DNA from: Bacteroidota bacterium
GTDB lineage: Bacteria; Bacteroidota; Bacteroidia; Flavobacteriales_D; Crocinitomicaceae
NCBI GenBank assembly: GCA_006226425.1
Contig: SBGX01000019.1
Coordinates: 108,405-172,404, forward strand
Direction of reading: 5' to 3'
DNA: 64,000 nucleotides
Shown: in pieces, positions 18,616-27,592 of the stretch
Numbering within the stretch: the first letter of the stretch is position 1
How the letters are laid out: each line of letters begins with the position of its first letter
Notes under the pieces: generated by a model
What the model was told of the DNA's origin: nothing
The model's input: only the letters and a program-made list of their open reading frames with translations
The model's database searches: none
Position numbers and translations under genes: made by a program

Positions 18616-20622
18616 TTAAAAGGACTCTAAATACTCCTCAAATGTACGATTTTTTTTCTTGTAATCCCAATACAGATTGATCAGGTCATCGTCCTTTTGC
18701 GTCACTGCAAGAAGTCTTTCCGATCGCGAACGCCCCGGATGATTTTCCAGATATCTCAGTATGTTGGCTCGCACTATTGCTGGCAAGAACACCTTGTATT
18801 TCGGATCAATGGAGTACACATGGCAATGCTCTATCGTTTCCAGTGCTTGCTGGATTTGACCACCGTTAAAATAAGACGCAGACAAATTCAAGAGAGCTTC
18901 TTCAAAATCCGGTGAAATCGCCAATGCTTGTCGATAGTATTTGATCGCCAATTCATGATTCCCTTCCTTTTCATAGCAACTGGCGAGATTATTTAACACA
19001 TGGATATTATATGGATGCCATTTTTTTGCTTCCAAAAACGATTCTTTCGCCCGTTCTATCTTCCCCTGGCTAAATCTGGCCACTCCGCGATACCATGCCA
19101 ATGGAACAGATGTTGGGTCCAGTCGAAAAAATGAACTCTCGGAAGCTTCCGCCTCTTCAATCATCATTTCCCAGTCCGCATTTCGATGGGCTTCATACAT
19201 CTTCTGACAGTGTTTTTCGCTTCCTAAACGATTCACGGAAACCAGCAAGGAAAACACGACGATTCCTCCCAATGGAAACAACATCCAGCGATTTCCTTCA
19301 TCCTCTGAAACATCTTTGATCCTGCTTCGCAGATAATTTCCCAGTAGCACAGAAAACACAAGCATCAAGAGCACCTGGTGGCTCACTCGCTCTTTCGGAA
19401 AATCAACCAGGGCAATGAACAAATAGGCCATCAGACCAGCCAGTAAATTGAGATAAACCCAACGTTTTTCAGCATCCTTTTCGGCCCGCAACAAACGGAA
19501 GGACAACATTAAAACTCCAACAAAAATGGCCAGATACAACAGGCCAGATGGAATACCTCCTTCGGCAAAAAACCAGAGAAAGTCATTATGTGGTCTTTGA
19601 AAAGTTGTCAACCCTTTCTGGATCTGATAATTCGGAAAATCGCCCAATCCATACTTCGGAAAGTACACCTGCCAGTTTCCTGCCCCCACCCCAAAAACCG
19701 GATATTCAGCAATCATTTGGCCTGTATTTCGCCACATTTCAACTCGCTCCACAGCACTATCCGCATTGAAAAAACGGTCAAATTTCGACCTGTTCTGGTA
19801 GGTCAAGACGGAAACTGCAATAAATAAGACAAGCCCTGCAAGCCACCAAATTCCTTTCCTGGAACTCGCTCTTTGCCTATTGCCAAAGCGAAGCCATAAC
19901 AGCATCGCCGCCAGGATAAATAGCATCATGGAAATCACGACCGCCCGACTCTGGAGCAACCAGACAAACACGATCAATATCAATCCCCAGAAAAGTCCGG
20001 CAAAACGTTTCCAGTTCTTCTCTGCGATCCAAATCATCGCAAAAGGAAAACTCATCAGACAAAAAGAGGATAGTAAATTTTTATGCGCCATGACAGAACG
20101 AAGCTCATAAATGCTCTCACTATCCCAATCTCCATTCTCCAGTAAGACTAATACGTCGTACAAAGCTACCACAAGGACCACTGAAGACATCAAAAAAACG
20201 CCCCATTGCAGTGATTCAAAGCGCACTTTTTGACTAACGATCAAATAACTTAACAAAATGAGCAACGCCAACTCTATTCCCAATCGACTGAGGCTATGAT
20301 AACTTTCTGAAGGTACCAGGCCCCCAAACGAGGATATAGCCAACACAACGAGAAGCAATGCAAAAGCAATCACCACAGGATTCTTCCACAGAAGCAGCGG
20401 AATCCCCTGTTTATTTCGGAAAGCATCACGTGCCACCAGACTCAGAAGCAGGAGCAAAAAAACGGACAAATACAGTTGCCTTGGAATTAATACCGGATCC
20501 AGTGTGGAGGTAGTATAGACCATCGGAAGCGTAGTCAGAAAAACGATCAAAATAAGATCGTAAATTCCAGCTTTCTTTTCCTGAATTGCTTCAGTCGCCC
20601 GAGCCGATTGTTTTTGTCCCAT
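18616..20622 (-). CDS. O-antigen ligase-like membrane protein with C-terminal TPRs
   Basis: About 668 residues. The first 440 or so are a polytopic membrane region with roughly a dozen hydrophobic helices and an O-antigen ligase/polymerase (Wzy/WaaL-like) domain, including the periplasmic loop RPHNDFLWFFAEGGIPSG with its characteristic His. The C-terminal 180 residues hold TPR repeats (ASCYEKEGNHELAIKYYRQA, then LNLSASYFNGGQIQQALETI). These proteins join or polymerise sugar chains on the periplasmic side. I prefer the ATG at 20622; an upstream in-frame TTG at 20640 lies immediately after a TAGCTTTG -7 element and is probably the transcription start. It sits just downstream of gcvT's divergent promoter region. 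Confidence 0.82.
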   Translation of the reverse strand: MGQKQSARATEAIQEKKAGIYDLILIVFLTTLPMVYTTSTLDPVLIPRQLYLSVFLLLLLSLVARDAFRNKQGIPLLLWKNPVVIAFALLLVVLAISSFGGLVPSESYHSLSRLGIELALLILLSYLIVSQKVRFESLQWGVFLMSSVVLVVALYDVLVLLENGDWDSESIYELRSVMAHKNLLSSFCLMSFPFAMIWIAEKNWKRFAGLFWGLILIVFVWLLQSRAVVISMMLFILAAMLLWLRFGNRQRASSRKGIWWLAGLVLFIAVSVLTYQNRSKFDRFFNADSAVERVEMWRNTGQMIAEYPVFGVGAGNWQVYFPKYGLGDFPNYQIQKGLTTFQRPHNDFLWFFAEGGIPSGLLYLAIFVGVLMLSFRLLRAEKDAEKRWVYLNLLAGLMAYLFIALVDFPKERVSHQVLLMLVFSVLLGNYLRSRIKDVSEDEGNRWMLFPLGGIVVFSLLVSVNRLGSEKHCQKMYEAHRNADWEMMIEEAEASESSFFRLDPTSVPLAWYRGVARFSQGKIERAKESFLEAKKWHPYNIHVLNNLASCYEKEGNHELAIKYYRQALAISPDFEEALLNLSASYFNGGQIQQALETIEHCHVYSIDPKYKVFLPAIVRANILRYLENHPGRSRSERLLAVTQKDDDLINLYWDYKKKNRTFEEYLESF

Positions 20623-20644
20623 ACCGAAGTTTCTTGTCAAAGAA

Positions 20645-20652
20645 CAAAGCTA
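20645..20652 (-). promoter_or_regulatory. -7 element TAGCTTTG of the O-antigen-ligase-like gene
   Basis: Exact TANNTTTG match on the reverse strand, giving a predicted leader of about 18 nt to the ATG at 20622. Confidence 0.5.
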
Positions 20653-20733
20653 AAAAAATATCATTTCCCAAACGGAAGCTCTTCTTCCGGTTCAAAACTA
20701 AAATGAGAGGCTCTACCGTATCGGATAATCTGT

Positions 20734-20741
20734 TAACTTTG
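20734..20741 (+). promoter_or_regulatory. -7 element TAACTTTG of gcvT
   Basis: Exact TANNTTTG match, 17 nt upstream of the gcvT ATG. No TTG is present at -33, so the promoter may be weak or activated. Confidence 0.5.
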
Positions 20742-20758
20742 GGCAAAATTTCAAGATC

Positions 20759-21856
20759 ATGAGTGAGACGACATTAAAGAAAACACCACTGGAGCAAATA
20801 CATATTGATTTGGGAGCTAAAATGGTTCCTTTTGCTGGTTATAACATGCCCGTTCAATATGAAGGAGTAAATGTTGAGCATGAAACCGTTCGGCAGGGAG
20901 TTGGGGTATTTGATGTCTCACACATGGGGGAATTTTTGCTTACCGGGCCGGGTGCTCTGGATTTGATTCAAAAGGTAACTTCAAATGATGCCAGTAAACT
21001 GACCATTGGAAGGGCACAATATAGCTGTCTCCCAAATGGAAAAGGAGGCATTGTAGATGACCTGATTGTATACAAAATCAAGGAAGAGCAATACCTATTG
21101 GTTGTTAACGCTGCGAATATTGAAAAAGACTGGGATTGGATTTCTTCACACAATCAATTCGATGTGGAAATGAGAAACCTTTCCGACGATTATGCACTGC
21201 TGGCCATTCAGGGACCAAAAGCAGTTGAAGCCATGCAATCACTGACTTCGGTAGACCTGTCAGCGATCAAATACTATCACTTCGAAGTGGCTGATTTTGC
21301 CGGAATTGACTACGTCATTATTTCAGCGACGGGATATACCGGATCAGGAGGTTTTGAAATCTACTGTAAAAACTCAGAAGTCGAACAGGTATGGAATAAA
21401 GTATTCGAAGCCGGTGCCGATTTCGGAATCAAAGCCATTGGTTTGGCAGCCAGAGACACGCTCCGTCTGGAAATGGGGTACTGTCTGTATGGGAATGACA
21501 TCAACGATGAAACCTCCCCTATTGAGGCAGGACTTGGATGGATTACCAAATTCACCAAAGACTTTGTTGATGCTGATCTTTTGAAAAAGCAAAAAGAGAA
21601 TGGAGTAAGTCGAAAACTGGTTGGTTTCAAAATGATTGACCGTGGAATTCCAAGACACGACTACCGCATTCAGGACAATCAGGGAAATGATATCGGTGTA
21701 GTTACTTCCGGAACGATGGCTCCTTCTTTGAAAGTAGGAATCGGGATGGGATATGTTCCAACCGAACTGGCTGCTCCTGGAAGCGAAATTTTCATCGAAG
21801 TACGTGGAAAAGGAGTGAAGGCAGAAGTCGTTAAACTTCCTTTCTATCAGGCTTAG
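20759..21856 (+). CDS. gcvT: Aminomethyltransferase (glycine cleavage T protein)
   Basis: A 365-residue folate enzyme of normal length. It takes the aminomethyl group from lipoylated H protein and releases ammonia and methylene-tetrahydrofolate. Motifs include [16 protein letters not shown] (about 21-36), [10 protein letters not shown] (47-56), [10 protein letters not shown] (about 97-106), [12 protein letters not shown] (about 189-200) and the [18 protein letters not shown] stretch (near 230-247). Its 3' end overlaps the stop of the convergent MFS gene by 4 nt. Together with glyA it balances glycine, serine and one-carbon units. No gcvH or gcvP is in the window. Confidence 0.97.
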   Translation: MSETTLKKTPLEQIHIDLGAKMVPFAGYNMPVQYEGVNVEHETVRQGVGVFDVSHMGEFLLTGPGALDLIQKVTSNDASKLTIGRAQYSCLPNGKGGIVDDLIVYKIKEEQYLLVVNAANIEKDWDWISSHNQFDVEMRNLSDDYALLAIQGPKAVEAMQSLTSVDLSAIKYYHFEVADFAGIDYVIISATGYTGSGGFEIYCKNSEVEQVWNKVFEAGADFGIKAIGLAARDTLRLEMGYCLYGNDINDETSPIEAGLGWITKFTKDFVDADLLKKQKENGVSRKLVGFKMIDRGIPRHDYRIQDNQGNDIGVVTSGTMAPSLKVGIGMGYVPTELAAPGSEIFIEVRGKGVKAEVVKLPFYQA

Positions 21857-23211
21857 TTTGAATCCGGAAAATTCATTTCCGGAATTTCCTTTTCTTTCTT
21901 AGGTACCAGAAATAACAGGATCAGTCCGATCACAAAGAAACTGGCTACCGAAATCACCGAATATCGGATGGAATGGGTAATGGATTCAATGAATCCAAAG
22001 AAGAAGGTTCCCAGGACAATCCCGACTTTTTCCGTCACATCATAAAAGGAAAAGAAACTGGCGTGATCCTTGGTTTCCGGTAAAAATTTTGAGTAAGTCG
22101 AACGCGCCAGGGCTTGCACCCCTCCCATCACCAAACCAACACCAGAAGCAAGGGCATAGAACTGAACCGGAGTTCTGACCACATATGCTGCCCCACACAA
22201 AACCACCCAAATACAAACGGTAATCACGAGTGTTCTGATATTCCCAAGTTTGGAAGATAAGCGTGAAGTAATAAAGGCTCCCAAAGCTCCCAGGATTTGA
22301 ATCAATAGGATGGCGACAATTAAACCGGTTGCCCCCCCCCCTTCGGGCCATTCGATCTCTTTATTGGCAAAAATCGTCGCCATCAGCATGACCGTCTGAA
22401 CTCCTGTATTGAAGAAGAAAAATGCTCTCAAATAACTCTTGAGACGTTTGGTTTTCCGAAACTCTCTAAACACCTGCTTCAACTCCCGGAAGCCTTTCCA
22501 AATGTATCCTTTCTCTTTCTTCTTATTGTAAACATTGTTGGGAAGCACCCGGTAGGTAATCTGACTGAAGCCTATCCACCAAAGTCCCACCAGGACAAAG
22601 CTCAACTGCATCATCTCTAGCTTTTTGGCTCCCTCTACTGACATAATCATCGCCAGGCATATAACCAACAAGGTCATGGAACCAAAATAGCCCATGGAAA
22701 ATCCTCTGGCCGAAATCCGATCATGATCCTTCGGCTCCGCAATCTCAGGCAAAAAGGCATTGTAAAACACTAAACTATTCCAAAAACCAATACTGGCAAA
22801 GAAAACGGATAGCATTCCCAATTCAAGTCGGCCCGGGTCAAACCAGTACAAACTCATACAGGAAAGCGCCCCGAAATAACAGAAGAACTGCATGAACCTT
22901 TTCTTACTTCCTGTATAATCCGCGATCCCGGACAAAAAGGGAGATAAAAAAGAAACAAGCAGAAAGGAAGCTGAGAGTACGTAGGAAAATAACACAGAAG
23001 AAGACAATTCCCAGGAAAAGAAATCGACCATGATTTGACTCCCCTCCGGAATCTCACTGACTTCGACGCCTAATTTCTGCGCATAATACTTTTTGGTAAC
23101 CAGGTCATAAAAAATAGGAAACACTGCTGAAGAGATCACGAGGTTGTAAACTGAATTGGCCCAATCGTAAAAAACCCAACCCCGGATGATTCGCTTATTT
23201 CCTTTTTCCAT
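21853..23211 (-). CDS. MFS transporter, UMF1/Atg22-like
   Basis: A 452-residue membrane protein with about 12 hydrophobic helices. The N-terminal [18 protein letters not shown] and the [14 protein letters not shown] loop are typical of the UMF1 (vacuole effluxer Atg22-like) family found in bacteria. Relatives export amino acids or small metabolites; the substrate is unknown. An uninterrupted run of ten G on the coding strand (22332-22341) encodes the EGGGA loop at about residues 290-293 and could slip during replication (see findings). It is the last gene of a six-gene reverse-strand operon and starts 8 nt after the saccharopine-dehydrogenase-like gene, so it may export or import a product of that operon. 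Confidence 0.85.
   Translation of the reverse strand: MEKGNKRIIRGWVFYDWANSVYNLVISSAVFPIFYDLVTKKYYAQKLGVEVSEIPEGSQIMVDFFSWELSSSVLFSYVLSASFLLVSFLSPFLSGIADYTGSKKRFMQFFCYFGALSCMSLYWFDPGRLELGMLSVFFASIGFWNSLVFYNAFLPEIAEPKDHDRISARGFSMGYFGSMTLLVICLAMIMSVEGAKKLEMMQLSFVLVGLWWIGFSQITYRVLPNNVYNKKKEKGYIWKGFRELKQVFREFRKTKRLKSYLRAFFFFNTGVQTVMLMATIFANKEIEWPEGGGATGLIVAILLIQILGALGAFITSRLSSKLGNIRTLVITVCIWVVLCGAAYVVRTPVQFYALASGVGLVMGGVQALARSTYSKFLPETKDHASFFSFYDVTEKVGIVLGTFFFGFIESITHSIRYSVISVASFFVIGLILLFLVPKKEKEIPEMNFPDSN
22332..22341. repeat. C10/G10 homopolymer inside the MFS transporter gene
   Basis: Ten consecutive C on the forward strand, read as ten G in the coding direction. It is much the longest G/C homopolymer I see in the window. 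A one-base change would shift the frame after about residue 290 of 452. Confidence 0.95.
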
Positions 23212-23219
23212 GCTTTAAC

Positions 23220-24437
23220 TTAACCCTCCGAATTTACAAAATCCTGAAGATATTCAAAGCCTGGTGTCAAACGTCCTTCCAAATCCGTTTCACTTCCCCG
23301 TTCAATAATGCGATCGGGGTCTTCCAGGAATAATGCTGGTAAGATATGACGGATCAATTCATTCCCAAAATCCTCGGACGCATCTTTTGGCAATTCACAA
23401 GGCAGATTATCGACCGCCATTACCATCACCGCTTTCTCGTTTTTGTAGTCCGTTTCCTGGCCACTCACCGGATCGTATCCATAGAATGGATCCTGGATGG
23501 TCGAAGGACGGATCGTACAGGCGATTGGTTCCGCAATATCACAAGAAACATCCGCTACCACCTTCAAGCGATCATCCTTTTGCAGATCTTCTGCGGTTAA
23601 AATAAAGGGTGACTTACTCGACCAGTAATGACAAGCTACATACATATCCGAACAGGCAGCGTAATCGTTGAATACAGATTTATATTCCTGCGGATTGCTA
23701 TAGAAATCACTTTTTTCATAGCCTTTACCATCTTTCCGGGCGTAATAATCTCCGGTATCTAAATGGGTGTAAACAGGTTCATCAAATTCCTCCTTCAGGA
23801 ACTCTTCTGCAGATACCTCCTTGATGGGCAAACGATCTATGATTTCCCGGGCCCCATTCCCAACCCGTCCAAATCCGGTCAGGACAATTTTTGTGTTCTT
23901 CGGAAGCTTCACTTTCTTTAGTTCCTCATGCACTTCGTCCCGATCTGCACACGCATTGGCCGCTTTCAATTCAAATAAACCATGCTTTCTACCAAAAGCG
24001 CGAAAACCATTGTAACAACCTACGATTCCGGCATATCTCCCGAAACCAATTAATCGCTTTCCTTTCTTATCCTTCAACACCTCATAATCGATCAGTTGAA
24101 TCTTTTGATCCAGAATGGCCTGGAGCAACTTTCGGTTGTATGGTTGTTTTTTGATCGTATGTGAGAAAAAGAGGAATTTTTTACCCGGAATCAAATCTTC
24201 CACATTCACTTCCTTCACACCACAAATGACATCGCATTCGGAGAGATCATCCTGCACCTCAATCCCCAACTCCCGATATTCTTCGTCTTTGAATGATCTG
24301 ATCGGACTACTTTGAACGATCACCTGAACCATTGGAAATTTATCTTCGACCAAACGACATTGTTCGGGTGTCAATGGAACTCTAAAATCGGGTGGAACTT
24401 TCCCTTCCCGAATTACCCCTAGCTTAACTCTACTCAT
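23220..24437 (-). CDS. Saccharopine dehydrogenase (LYS1-like)/alanine dehydrogenase-fold oxidoreductase
   Basis: A 405-residue protein of the alanine dehydrogenase/transhydrogenase fold. The N-terminus shows KLGVIREGKVPPDFRVPLTP (5-24), with the residues that grip the substrate carboxylate. It also has FFSHTIKKQPYN, GFGRYAGIVGCYNG and the nucleotide-binding VLTGFGRVGNGARE (about 186-199), then VADVSCDIAEPIACTIRPST. These features match eukaryotic-type NAD saccharopine dehydrogenases (lysine-forming) more than alanine dehydrogenase. A lysine role is unproven, since no AASS-type partner is nearby. Genes on either side are 3 and 8 nt away, so it belongs to the epimerase/DAHP-synthase/phosphatase operon and could reduce or oxidise an intermediate there. 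Confidence 0.75.
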   Translation of the reverse strand: MSRVKLGVIREGKVPPDFRVPLTPEQCRLVEDKFPMVQVIVQSSPIRSFKDEEYRELGIEVQDDLSECDVICGVKEVNVEDLIPGKKFLFFSHTIKKQPYNRKLLQAILDQKIQLIDYEVLKDKKGKRLIGFGRYAGIVGCYNGFRAFGRKHGLFELKAANACADRDEVHEELKKVKLPKNTKIVLTGFGRVGNGAREIIDRLPIKEVSAEEFLKEEFDEPVYTHLDTGDYYARKDGKGYEKSDFYSNPQEYKSVFNDYAACSDMYVACHYWSSKSPFILTAEDLQKDDRLKVVADVSCDIAEPIACTIRPSTIQDPFYGYDPVSGQETDYKNEKAVMVMAVDNLPCELPKDASEDFGNELIRHILPALFLEDPDRIIERGSETDLEGRLTPGFEYLQDFVNSEG

Positions 24438-24440
24438 TTG

Positions 24441-25118
24441 CTACCTTTTTTCAACCAAGTAATAATTTGAAACAAACTCTCTTATACAACCCTGTCCTCC
24501 TTTTTTCTGGAGGATTAAATCTACTCTCGATTTGACTTCTGCAACTGCATCTGAAGGACAGGCTGAAAATCCAGCTTCCTCCATGACCGGAAGATCATTG
24601 ATATCGTCTCCGATGATCCCGATTTCCGACCAGGACAATCCATCTTCTTCCATCCATTTTTCCAACACCGCACGCTTCTTATCTCTTCCGATGTAGCATT
24701 TTTCGATGCCCAATATTTCTGCTCGCTTTCGAATCGCTTCTCCTACGAAACCAGAAGAAATGATTCCGATCTCCAGCCCGGCTTCTTTCATCTGAAAGAT
24801 GCCCATTCCATCTTTGGTGTTAAATTTCTTGAACTGGTCTCCCTGCTCCGTATAGTACATGCCTCCATCCGTCATGACTCCATCTACATCCAAAATCAAT
24901 AGTTTCAGACTTTGCAATTTCTTTTTCAAATGTCCCACTCCAAAAATCGGTCGGAACAACAAAGCCTCCACATCCAATTCGTATTCCTCCGCCAAAATTT
25001 CCAGATCATGAATACTCATTTCATGCACGTGTTCCAGGTCAAACTCCTTCAGGAATTCCTGAAAATCGAGCCCATAACGCTCACACAGTCCCTTGATATT
25101 TTGCTCCAGACAGATCAT
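24441..25118 (-). CDS. KdsC-like HAD phosphatase with N-terminal helical extension
   Basis: A 225-residue protein. Residues 70-225 are a KdsC-type (C0) HAD phosphatase: nucleophile DVDGVMTDG (Asp77, Asp79), IISSG (119-123), Lys148 in GRDKKRAV, and GDDINDLPVM (170-179). KdsC enzymes hydrolyse Kdo-8-phosphate and usually have about 170-190 residues. The additional 60 residues here (LCERYGLDFQEFLKEFDLEH, then IHDLEILAEEYELDVEALLF) look like a small helical, XRE-like helix-turn-helix domain. The ATG overlaps the stop of the DAHP-synthase gene by 4 nt. That pairing suggests a 3-deoxy-ulosonate phosphate substrate, but whether Kdo-8-P or DAHP is not decided by sequence. Confidence 0.85.
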   Translation of the reverse strand: MICLEQNIKGLCERYGLDFQEFLKEFDLEHVHEMSIHDLEILAEEYELDVEALLFRPIFGVGHLKKKLQSLKLLILDVDGVMTDGGMYYTEQGDQFKKFNTKDGMGIFQMKEAGLEIGIISSGFVGEAIRKRAEILGIEKCYIGRDKKRAVLEKWMEEDGLSWSEIGIIGDDINDLPVMEEAGFSACPSDAVAEVKSRVDLILQKKGGQGCIREFVSNYYLVEKR

Positions 25119-26110
25119 ATCATTCGGTATCCCACGCTTTCAGCCACTGGCTTCAAACTGTGGTATAATTTTTCAAATTGTTCGTGATCCAATTGCTGAG
25201 AAGCATCTGATTTTGCCACTTTGGGATTCGGGTGCGATTCAATCAGCAAACCATCGATTCCCATCGCCACACACGCCCGGCCCAGATCAGCGACTCCATA
25301 GGCGTATCCCATCGCGTGACTTGGATCTAAAATAATCGGCAGGTTCGTATGTTCTTTCAACCAGGCCACCCCACACAAATCCAACGTAAATCGAGTTCCG
25401 TGCTCAAAAGTTCGAATCCCCCGCTCACACAAAATCACATCATTGTTTCCTCCTGACAAAATAAACTCAGCTGCCTGAACAAACTCCTGTAGCGTTGTTC
25501 CAAATCCGCGTTTGATCATCACGGGCTTTCTGGCTTTCGCACAGGCTTTTAAAATCCCGTGATCGTACATCGACTTGGCCCCGATTTGCACTACGTCCGT
25601 ATAATCGATGACATCCTGCACGTGGCTTGCATCCCGAACTTCGGTGATGATCTTCATGCCGAACTCGTCGCGCATTTTAGCCAATAATTTCAGTCCTTCG
25701 ATACCGAGTCCCTGAAAACTATATGGACTGGTTCTCGGTTTGTAACAACCTCCCCGAAACATTTTAAGTCCGAGTCCATTCATAAAGCTTGCGGAAGTTC
25801 TGATTTGATCTTCTGATTCAACCGAACAGGGTCCGCCGATCAAAAGTGTATTTTGGCTACTTCCACCGATTCGGATTCCTCCCAGATCAATTGTTCTGGT
25901 TTCATTCCGATAATGTCTTGACGCTAATTGATTATCGTTAGGAAACACCCAGTAATCTTCCGTATACTCTTCCAAATCAGCCGGAAGTTCTTTGACAGAA
26001 GAACTGTTGATAAGCACATGCCGCTCCCCATCGAACATGCAAAATGCTTTGTGTTTTTCCCCTAATGCCTTCGCCTGTTCTTCCGAACAGGCTTTCAAAT
26101 GAATTATCAT
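25115..26110 (-). CDS. 3-deoxy-7-phosphoheptulonate (DAHP) synthase, type I beta
   Basis: A 331-residue PEP-condensing aldolase. The layout matches the T. maritima-type enzyme: an N-terminal ferredoxin-like regulatory domain (1-75, starting MIIHLKACSEEQAKAL) and a TIM barrel with GGPCSVES (92-99), RGGCYKPRTSPYSFQGLG (119-136), IQIGAKSM-like and LDPSHAMG (near 276-283). The KPRTSPYSFQG signature separates DAHP synthase from Kdo-8-P synthase (KANRSS type). It condenses erythrose-4-P with PEP to start the shikimate pathway, or acts on another aldose phosphate. Its neighbours, an epimerase-CBS fusion and a KdsC-like phosphatase joined by 4-nt overlaps, are unusual for a pure shikimate enzyme. Confidence 0.92.
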   Translation of the reverse strand: MIIHLKACSEEQAKALGEKHKAFCMFDGERHVLINSSSVKELPADLEEYTEDYWVFPNDNQLASRHYRNETRTIDLGGIRIGGSSQNTLLIGGPCSVESEDQIRTSASFMNGLGLKMFRGGCYKPRTSPYSFQGLGIEGLKLLAKMRDEFGMKIITEVRDASHVQDVIDYTDVVQIGAKSMYDHGILKACAKARKPVMIKRGFGTTLQEFVQAAEFILSGGNNDVILCERGIRTFEHGTRFTLDLCGVAWLKEHTNLPIILDPSHAMGYAYGVADLGRACVAMGIDGLLIESHPNPKVAKSDASQQLDHEQFEKLYHSLKPVAESVGYRMI

Positions 26111-27111
26111 ATTTCTCCTTTAATCAAGTTCACAAATGTTACTATTCCGGAAGCTTTTCCTACCTCGTCAACTACAGGTAAATACATCACCGGAAAACTC
26201 GCTCTTTTTATCAATTCCAACATCTCATACACCGTGCTGTTTTCGTTCACTGAAAGTGCATTTCGATTCACAAATTCTAATTCAGCCAAACGATCCGCAT
26301 CAGCATCTATTCGCAGCAAGGCTTTTCGAACGTCCGCGTTGGAGATGATTCCTTCCAGTTTTCCCTGCTGATCAATAACCAGTGTAAAACCAAGTTGTCC
26401 TCGTTCGATTGACTCCAACACTTTTAGAAAAGTCATGTTATCACTGACCACCCGGGGACATTCCTCCAAGGGAACCATGAAATCGCTCACGTGATAATGT
26501 GAATCGATATTCCTCACCGTCAGGTTCATTAAGGCGTGACCAATGCTAGGAGCCTTGAACATGTAAGAGCCGGATACACTGGCACTCACTCCCATATTTC
26601 TCAAAATGAAAGAAACCTCTCCGTTAACCCCTCCATCGACATGGATTGATTTAGCGGGATACTTCTTTTTAAATGCTCGAATCTTGTTGAAATTCTCTGA
26701 ATCAAAAACGCCTCCACTTTGTCCGGGAATAGTGGCCATAATTAGGATGAAATCAAAATTCGCATACGCATCAAAAACTTCCACATCTGTCGGCGTGATG
26801 ATTGCCAATCCCTTTCTTCCCTGGATATCCGACGGAATTTTTAAGGGTTCCTTCAATGATTCATACTGGAAAGTCAGATAATCAACCGGGCAATCCCTCA
26901 ACAGCGGAAAATAGAACTCCGGACGATCCGTAATCAGATGCAGGTCTATGGGAATCTTCGTCCACTCCCGAATTTTTCGAATGTCTTCAAATACAGCTGG
27001 ATCGTCATTACAATCCACGTGAAGCAGATCCACATGATGCTCTTCCAGGTCCTGGATCACCGATCTCAAATCACGATCTCCGGCGCTGTATATGGATGCC
27101 GATATTTTCAT
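26107..27111 (-). CDS. Ribulose-phosphate 3-epimerase-like domain fused to a CBS pair
   Basis: A 334-residue fusion. Residues 1-190 form a ribulose-phosphate epimerase-type TIM barrel with all four metal/catalytic ligands recognisable: His31 and Asp33 (LLHVDC), His58 (IDLHLI) and Asp159 (IHVDGG). The TFH.E motif has Gln instead of His (TFQYE, 80-84) and the phosphate loop reads PGQSGG. Residues 209-330 form two CBS motifs (VVSDNMTFLKVLE, GIISNADVRKALLRI, ALSVNENSTVYEMLELI). A CBS pair normally follows the SIS domain in arabinose-5-phosphate isomerase KdsD. Here it follows an epimerase and should give nucleotide control. The gene is coupled to DAHP synthase by an ATGA overlap. Substrate not known. 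Confidence 0.85.
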   Translation of the reverse strand: MKISASIYSAGDRDLRSVIQDLEEHHVDLLHVDCNDDPAVFEDIRKIREWTKIPIDLHLITDRPEFYFPLLRDCPVDYLTFQYESLKEPLKIPSDIQGRKGLAIITPTDVEVFDAYANFDFILIMATIPGQSGGVFDSENFNKIRAFKKKYPAKSIHVDGGVNGEVSFILRNMGVSASVSGSYMFKAPSIGHALMNLTVRNIDSHYHVSDFMVPLEECPRVVSDNMTFLKVLESIERGQLGFTLVIDQQGKLEGIISNADVRKALLRIDADADRLAELEFVNRNALSVNENSTVYEMLELIKRASFPVMYLPVVDEVGKASGIVTFVNLIKGEI

Positions 27112-27500
27112 TCTCCCTGCAAATTAGCAATTACCTGAAAAGAAGCATCACAAATTCGGATGTGCCATGCCCCACTCGCGCCTAAGCTGTCATTTAATTC
27201 CCGCTGAATTTCCAACAAGGCCTTCTGATCCGAAAATGGCATTTGTTTTGCCCGTTCCGAATCACTCGCTACCAAATCCACCTGAAAAACTGACTGATTC
27301 CGGCTAAGTCGAATGTACTGATGTCTGGAAGCCACGTATCCATGATCTTTCCAATATCGTGCAAATTTCCGGGCCGATTCAAAATCTTCCCTTTGATCAA
27401 AATAAACCGTCAGATAGTCACTTTCAATGCGATGCCCTTCTCCCTGAGCACAGGCCGAAAATACGAAGGTGGCCAAAAAGAAAAAATGAACTAATTTCAT
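27108..27500 (-). CDS. Small lipoprotein or secreted protein with SPOR-like features
   Basis: About 130 residues from the ATG at 27500. The upstream in-frame TTG at 27518 overlaps the -7 element and is rejected. The N-terminus (MKLVHFFFLATFVFSACAQG) is a signal sequence with a lipobox-like FSAC. The rest has the spacing of a SPOR-like domain: YLTVYFDQREDFESARKFAR, followed by Y.V.L...RNQSVFQVDLVAS. The function is unknown. Its stop overlaps the epimerase-CBS start, so it leads the operon. Candidate roles are surface sensing or peptidoglycan binding, neither shown. Confidence 0.6.
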   Translation of the reverse strand: MKLVHFFFLATFVFSACAQGEGHRIESDYLTVYFDQREDFESARKFARYWKDHGYVASRHQYIRLSRNQSVFQVDLVASDSERAKQMPFSDQKALLEIQRELNDSLGASGAWHIRICDASFQVIANLQGE

Positions 27501-27515
27501 GATTGCGATAGCTCG

Positions 27516-27523
27516 CAAATTTA
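27516..27523 (-). promoter_or_regulatory. -7 element TAAATTTG of the epimerase/DAHPS operon
   Basis: Exact TANNTTTG match on the reverse strand, 15 nt before the ATG at 27500. It is the only promoter-like element I see ahead of the six-gene operon ending at 21853. Confidence 0.45.
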
Positions 27524-27592
27524 CGATTTTAAAGTTAAAATTAAAACGGATTAGTACGCAAATTGTTAAATTTCGGAAACGAAAATCATCCT

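Noticed and set aside
25115..26110. Could the synthase be Kdo-8-phosphate synthase because of its KdsC-like neighbour?
   Set aside because: The KPRTSPYSFQG signature and N-terminal ferredoxin-like domain are those of DAHP synthase type I beta; the KANRSS-type motif of KdsA is absent.
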